Shown here in pieces: positions 50,426-51,628 of a DNA stretch of 51,628 nucleotides. The notes below the pieces were generated by a model. The model made no database searches, had not been told where the DNA came from, and saw only the letters and a program-made list of their open reading frames with translations. The stretch is taken from the NCBI GenBank assembly GCA_023392795.1, contig JAEWNJ010000044.1, forward strand, positions 1 to 51,628, read 5' to 3'. A program made the position numbers and the translations under genes. Each line of letters starts with the position of its first letter. Positions within the stretch are counted from its first letter, which is position 1. This DNA is from Candidatus Cloacimonadota bacterium (lineage in GTDB: Bacteria > Cloacimonadota > Cloacimonadia > Cloacimonadales > Cloacimonadaceae).

Positions 50426-51543
50426 AATACCGCAAAATGCCAAAGTCCCCAGATAAACTGTCTGCTCTAGGATTCGGGTGTATGAGGCTACCCACCACGA
50501 AAGAGGGAAAGATCGACGAAGAACAGGCGATGCTGATGCTGAAGGAAGCTTACCACAAGGGCGTGAGTTACTTTGACACTGCCTGGCCCTATCATGGTGG
50601 TGAAAGCGAACCCTTCGTTGGTAAGTTTCTCAAACAGATTGACAGGAAGACTGTGTATGTGGCCACCAAGTTACCCTGCTGGAAGGTAAAGACTCGAGAG
50701 GATATGGATAAGTATTTAGATGAGCAATTAGCCAGATTGGGAACAACTTACATTGATTACTATCTCTTGCACGCGCTGAATAAAGGCTCCTTCAAAGCGA
50801 TGAAGAAGCTGGGCGTGTTCGATTTCCTGGCCAAGGCGAAAGCCGACGGCAGAATCCGCTTCGCCGGTTTCTCCTTTCATGATGACTATCCCACCTTCAA
50901 GAAGATCCTGCATTCCTGGGATTGGGATTTCACCCAGTTTATGCTGAACTATCTCGATACCCACTATCAGGCTGGATTAAGAGGCTTGAAGATTGCTGCA
51001 GATAAGGGCGTCGGCATCATCAGCATGGAACCGCTTCGAGGCGGGAAACTGGTACAGACCATGCCCGGGGAAGTGGCAAAAGTGTGGGCAAAAGACCGGC
51101 GAAACGCCATTCAGCGAGCCTTGGAATGGGTATGGAACATTCCGGAATGCACTGTGTTACTCTCCGGTATGTCCAGCATGGAGCAGCTGCAAGAAAACCT
51201 CAAATATGCCAATAAAGCAAAGGCTAACATTCTAGACGACAAAGTGCTCGCCATGTACAACAAAGCACGCAGAGCCTACCTGAACAAACTCCCTTACATC
51301 TGCTCCGAATGCCGTTATTGCATGCCATGTCCAAAGGGTGTGGATATCCCATCCGTCCTCGGGATGTACTCAGAGGCCTTGATGTTCGAAAATAAGGAGC
51401 GCCAGAAAAAGGAATATGGGATGTTCATTCCTGAAGCCAACCGGGCAGATAAATGTATTAGTTGCGGTGCATGCCTCCCCAAATGCCCACAGCACATTGC
51501 TATCGACGAATGGATGAAGGAAGCAACAGACTACTATTCCTGA
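50422..51543 (+). CDS. Aldo/keto reductase with C-terminal 2x[4Fe-4S] ferredoxin domain
   Basis: A 373-aa protein. The N-terminal (about 1-270) TIM-barrel reductase retains the Asp (FDTAWPY) and Lys (ATKLPCW) typical of the fold. The C-terminal part has two cluster motifs, CSECRYCMPCPKG and CISCGACLPKCP, for two [4Fe-4S] centres, so electrons probably come from ferredoxin as well as or instead of NADPH. Substrate unknown; such fusions are frequent in strict anaerobes. It overlaps uvrC by 4 nt (ATGA). The 85 bp after the stop show nothing clear. Confidence 0.92.
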   Translation: MKYRKMPKSPDKLSALGFGCMRLPTTKEGKIDEEQAMLMLKEAYHKGVSYFDTAWPYHGGESEPFVGKFLKQIDRKTVYVATKLPCWKVKTREDMDKYLDEQLARLGTTYIDYYLLHALNKGSFKAMKKLGVFDFLAKAKADGRIRFAGFSFHDDYPTFKKILHSWDWDFTQFMLNYLDTHYQAGLRGLKIAADKGVGIISMEPLRGGKLVQTMPGEVAKVWAKDRRNAIQRALEWVWNIPECTVLLSGMSSMEQLQENLKYANKAKANILDDKVLAMYNKARRAYLNKLPYICSECRYCMPCPKGVDIPSVLGMYSEALMFENKERQKKEYGMFIPEANRADKCISCGACLPKCPQHIAIDEWMKEATDYYS

Positions 51544-51628
51544 ACTAATTGACCAAACACGCAACAATCGGGGATCAACAGGGGTTGGCTCTCTATACGT
51601 TGGCTTCCGGGAAGGCTTTTTTGAGGGA

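Overview
The window reads as a chromosome segment from an anaerobic Gram-negative-type bacterium. Anaerobic markers are an [FeFe]-hydrogenase maturase (HydG), a rubrerythrin-like diiron protein and a ferredoxin-tailed aldo/keto reductase. Envelope markers are MurJ, a lipoprotein, a GnnA-like sugar dehydrogenase, a prepilin peptidase and a secreted beta-rich protein. The gene mix recalls Candidatus Cloacimonadota, but that is recollection, not a search, and is tentative. No phage, insertion sequence, CRISPR array, rRNA or tRNA was found. Coding density is high, and genes are packed into runs joined by 4-nt ATGA or GTGA overlaps.

Layout. (1) 4-7931, minus strand: six-gene run of nucleoside kinase, mutL, miaA, Cys-rich parvulin, chorismate synthase-mutase fusion and dehydroquinase-shikimate dehydrogenase fusion. 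(2) 8052-9014: YitT-type membrane protein, diverging from run 1 across a nested palindrome. (3) 9127-13656, minus: orphan 1509-aa hybrid histidine kinase, with a secreted C39-like cysteine peptidase behind it. (4) 15022-16687: TM1266-type regulator and hydG. (5) 17064-22496, minus: six-gene run of four unrecognised or DUF-type membrane proteins, an acyl-adenylating ligase and a class II aldolase. (6) 22622-26693, minus: lipoprotein and a 1087-aa TerB/FHA-like/ABC exporter. (7) 27083-30681: coiled-coil membrane protein, NFACT/RqcH-like protein, recO, rubrerythrin-like protein. (8) 30682-31314: 633-bp repeat-rich intergenic region. (9) 31315-34579: threonine dehydrogenase, Gfo/Idh/MocA dehydrogenase, asnS. 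(10) 34707-37538: aminotransferase, secreted protein, prepilin peptidase, small membrane protein. (11) 37693-43494: EF-G-2-like GTPase, yebC, ruvC, ruvA, rsmB, PASTA protein. (12) 43617-45080: cupin and M42 peptidase. (13) 45361-51543: acetyltransferase, holB, murJ, uvrC, aldo/keto reductase.

Most genes are housekeeping (repair, translation, aromatic amino acids, envelope). The best candidates for undescribed biology are the membrane cassette of run 5, fused by overlaps to an acyl-activating enzyme and an aldolase, and the neighbouring TerB/FHA/ABC exporter with its lipoprotein. Other oddities are two neighbouring shikimate-pathway fusions, a cytoplasmic parvulin with ten cysteines, a short NFACT protein that seems to lack the HhH module, and several structured intergenic elements.
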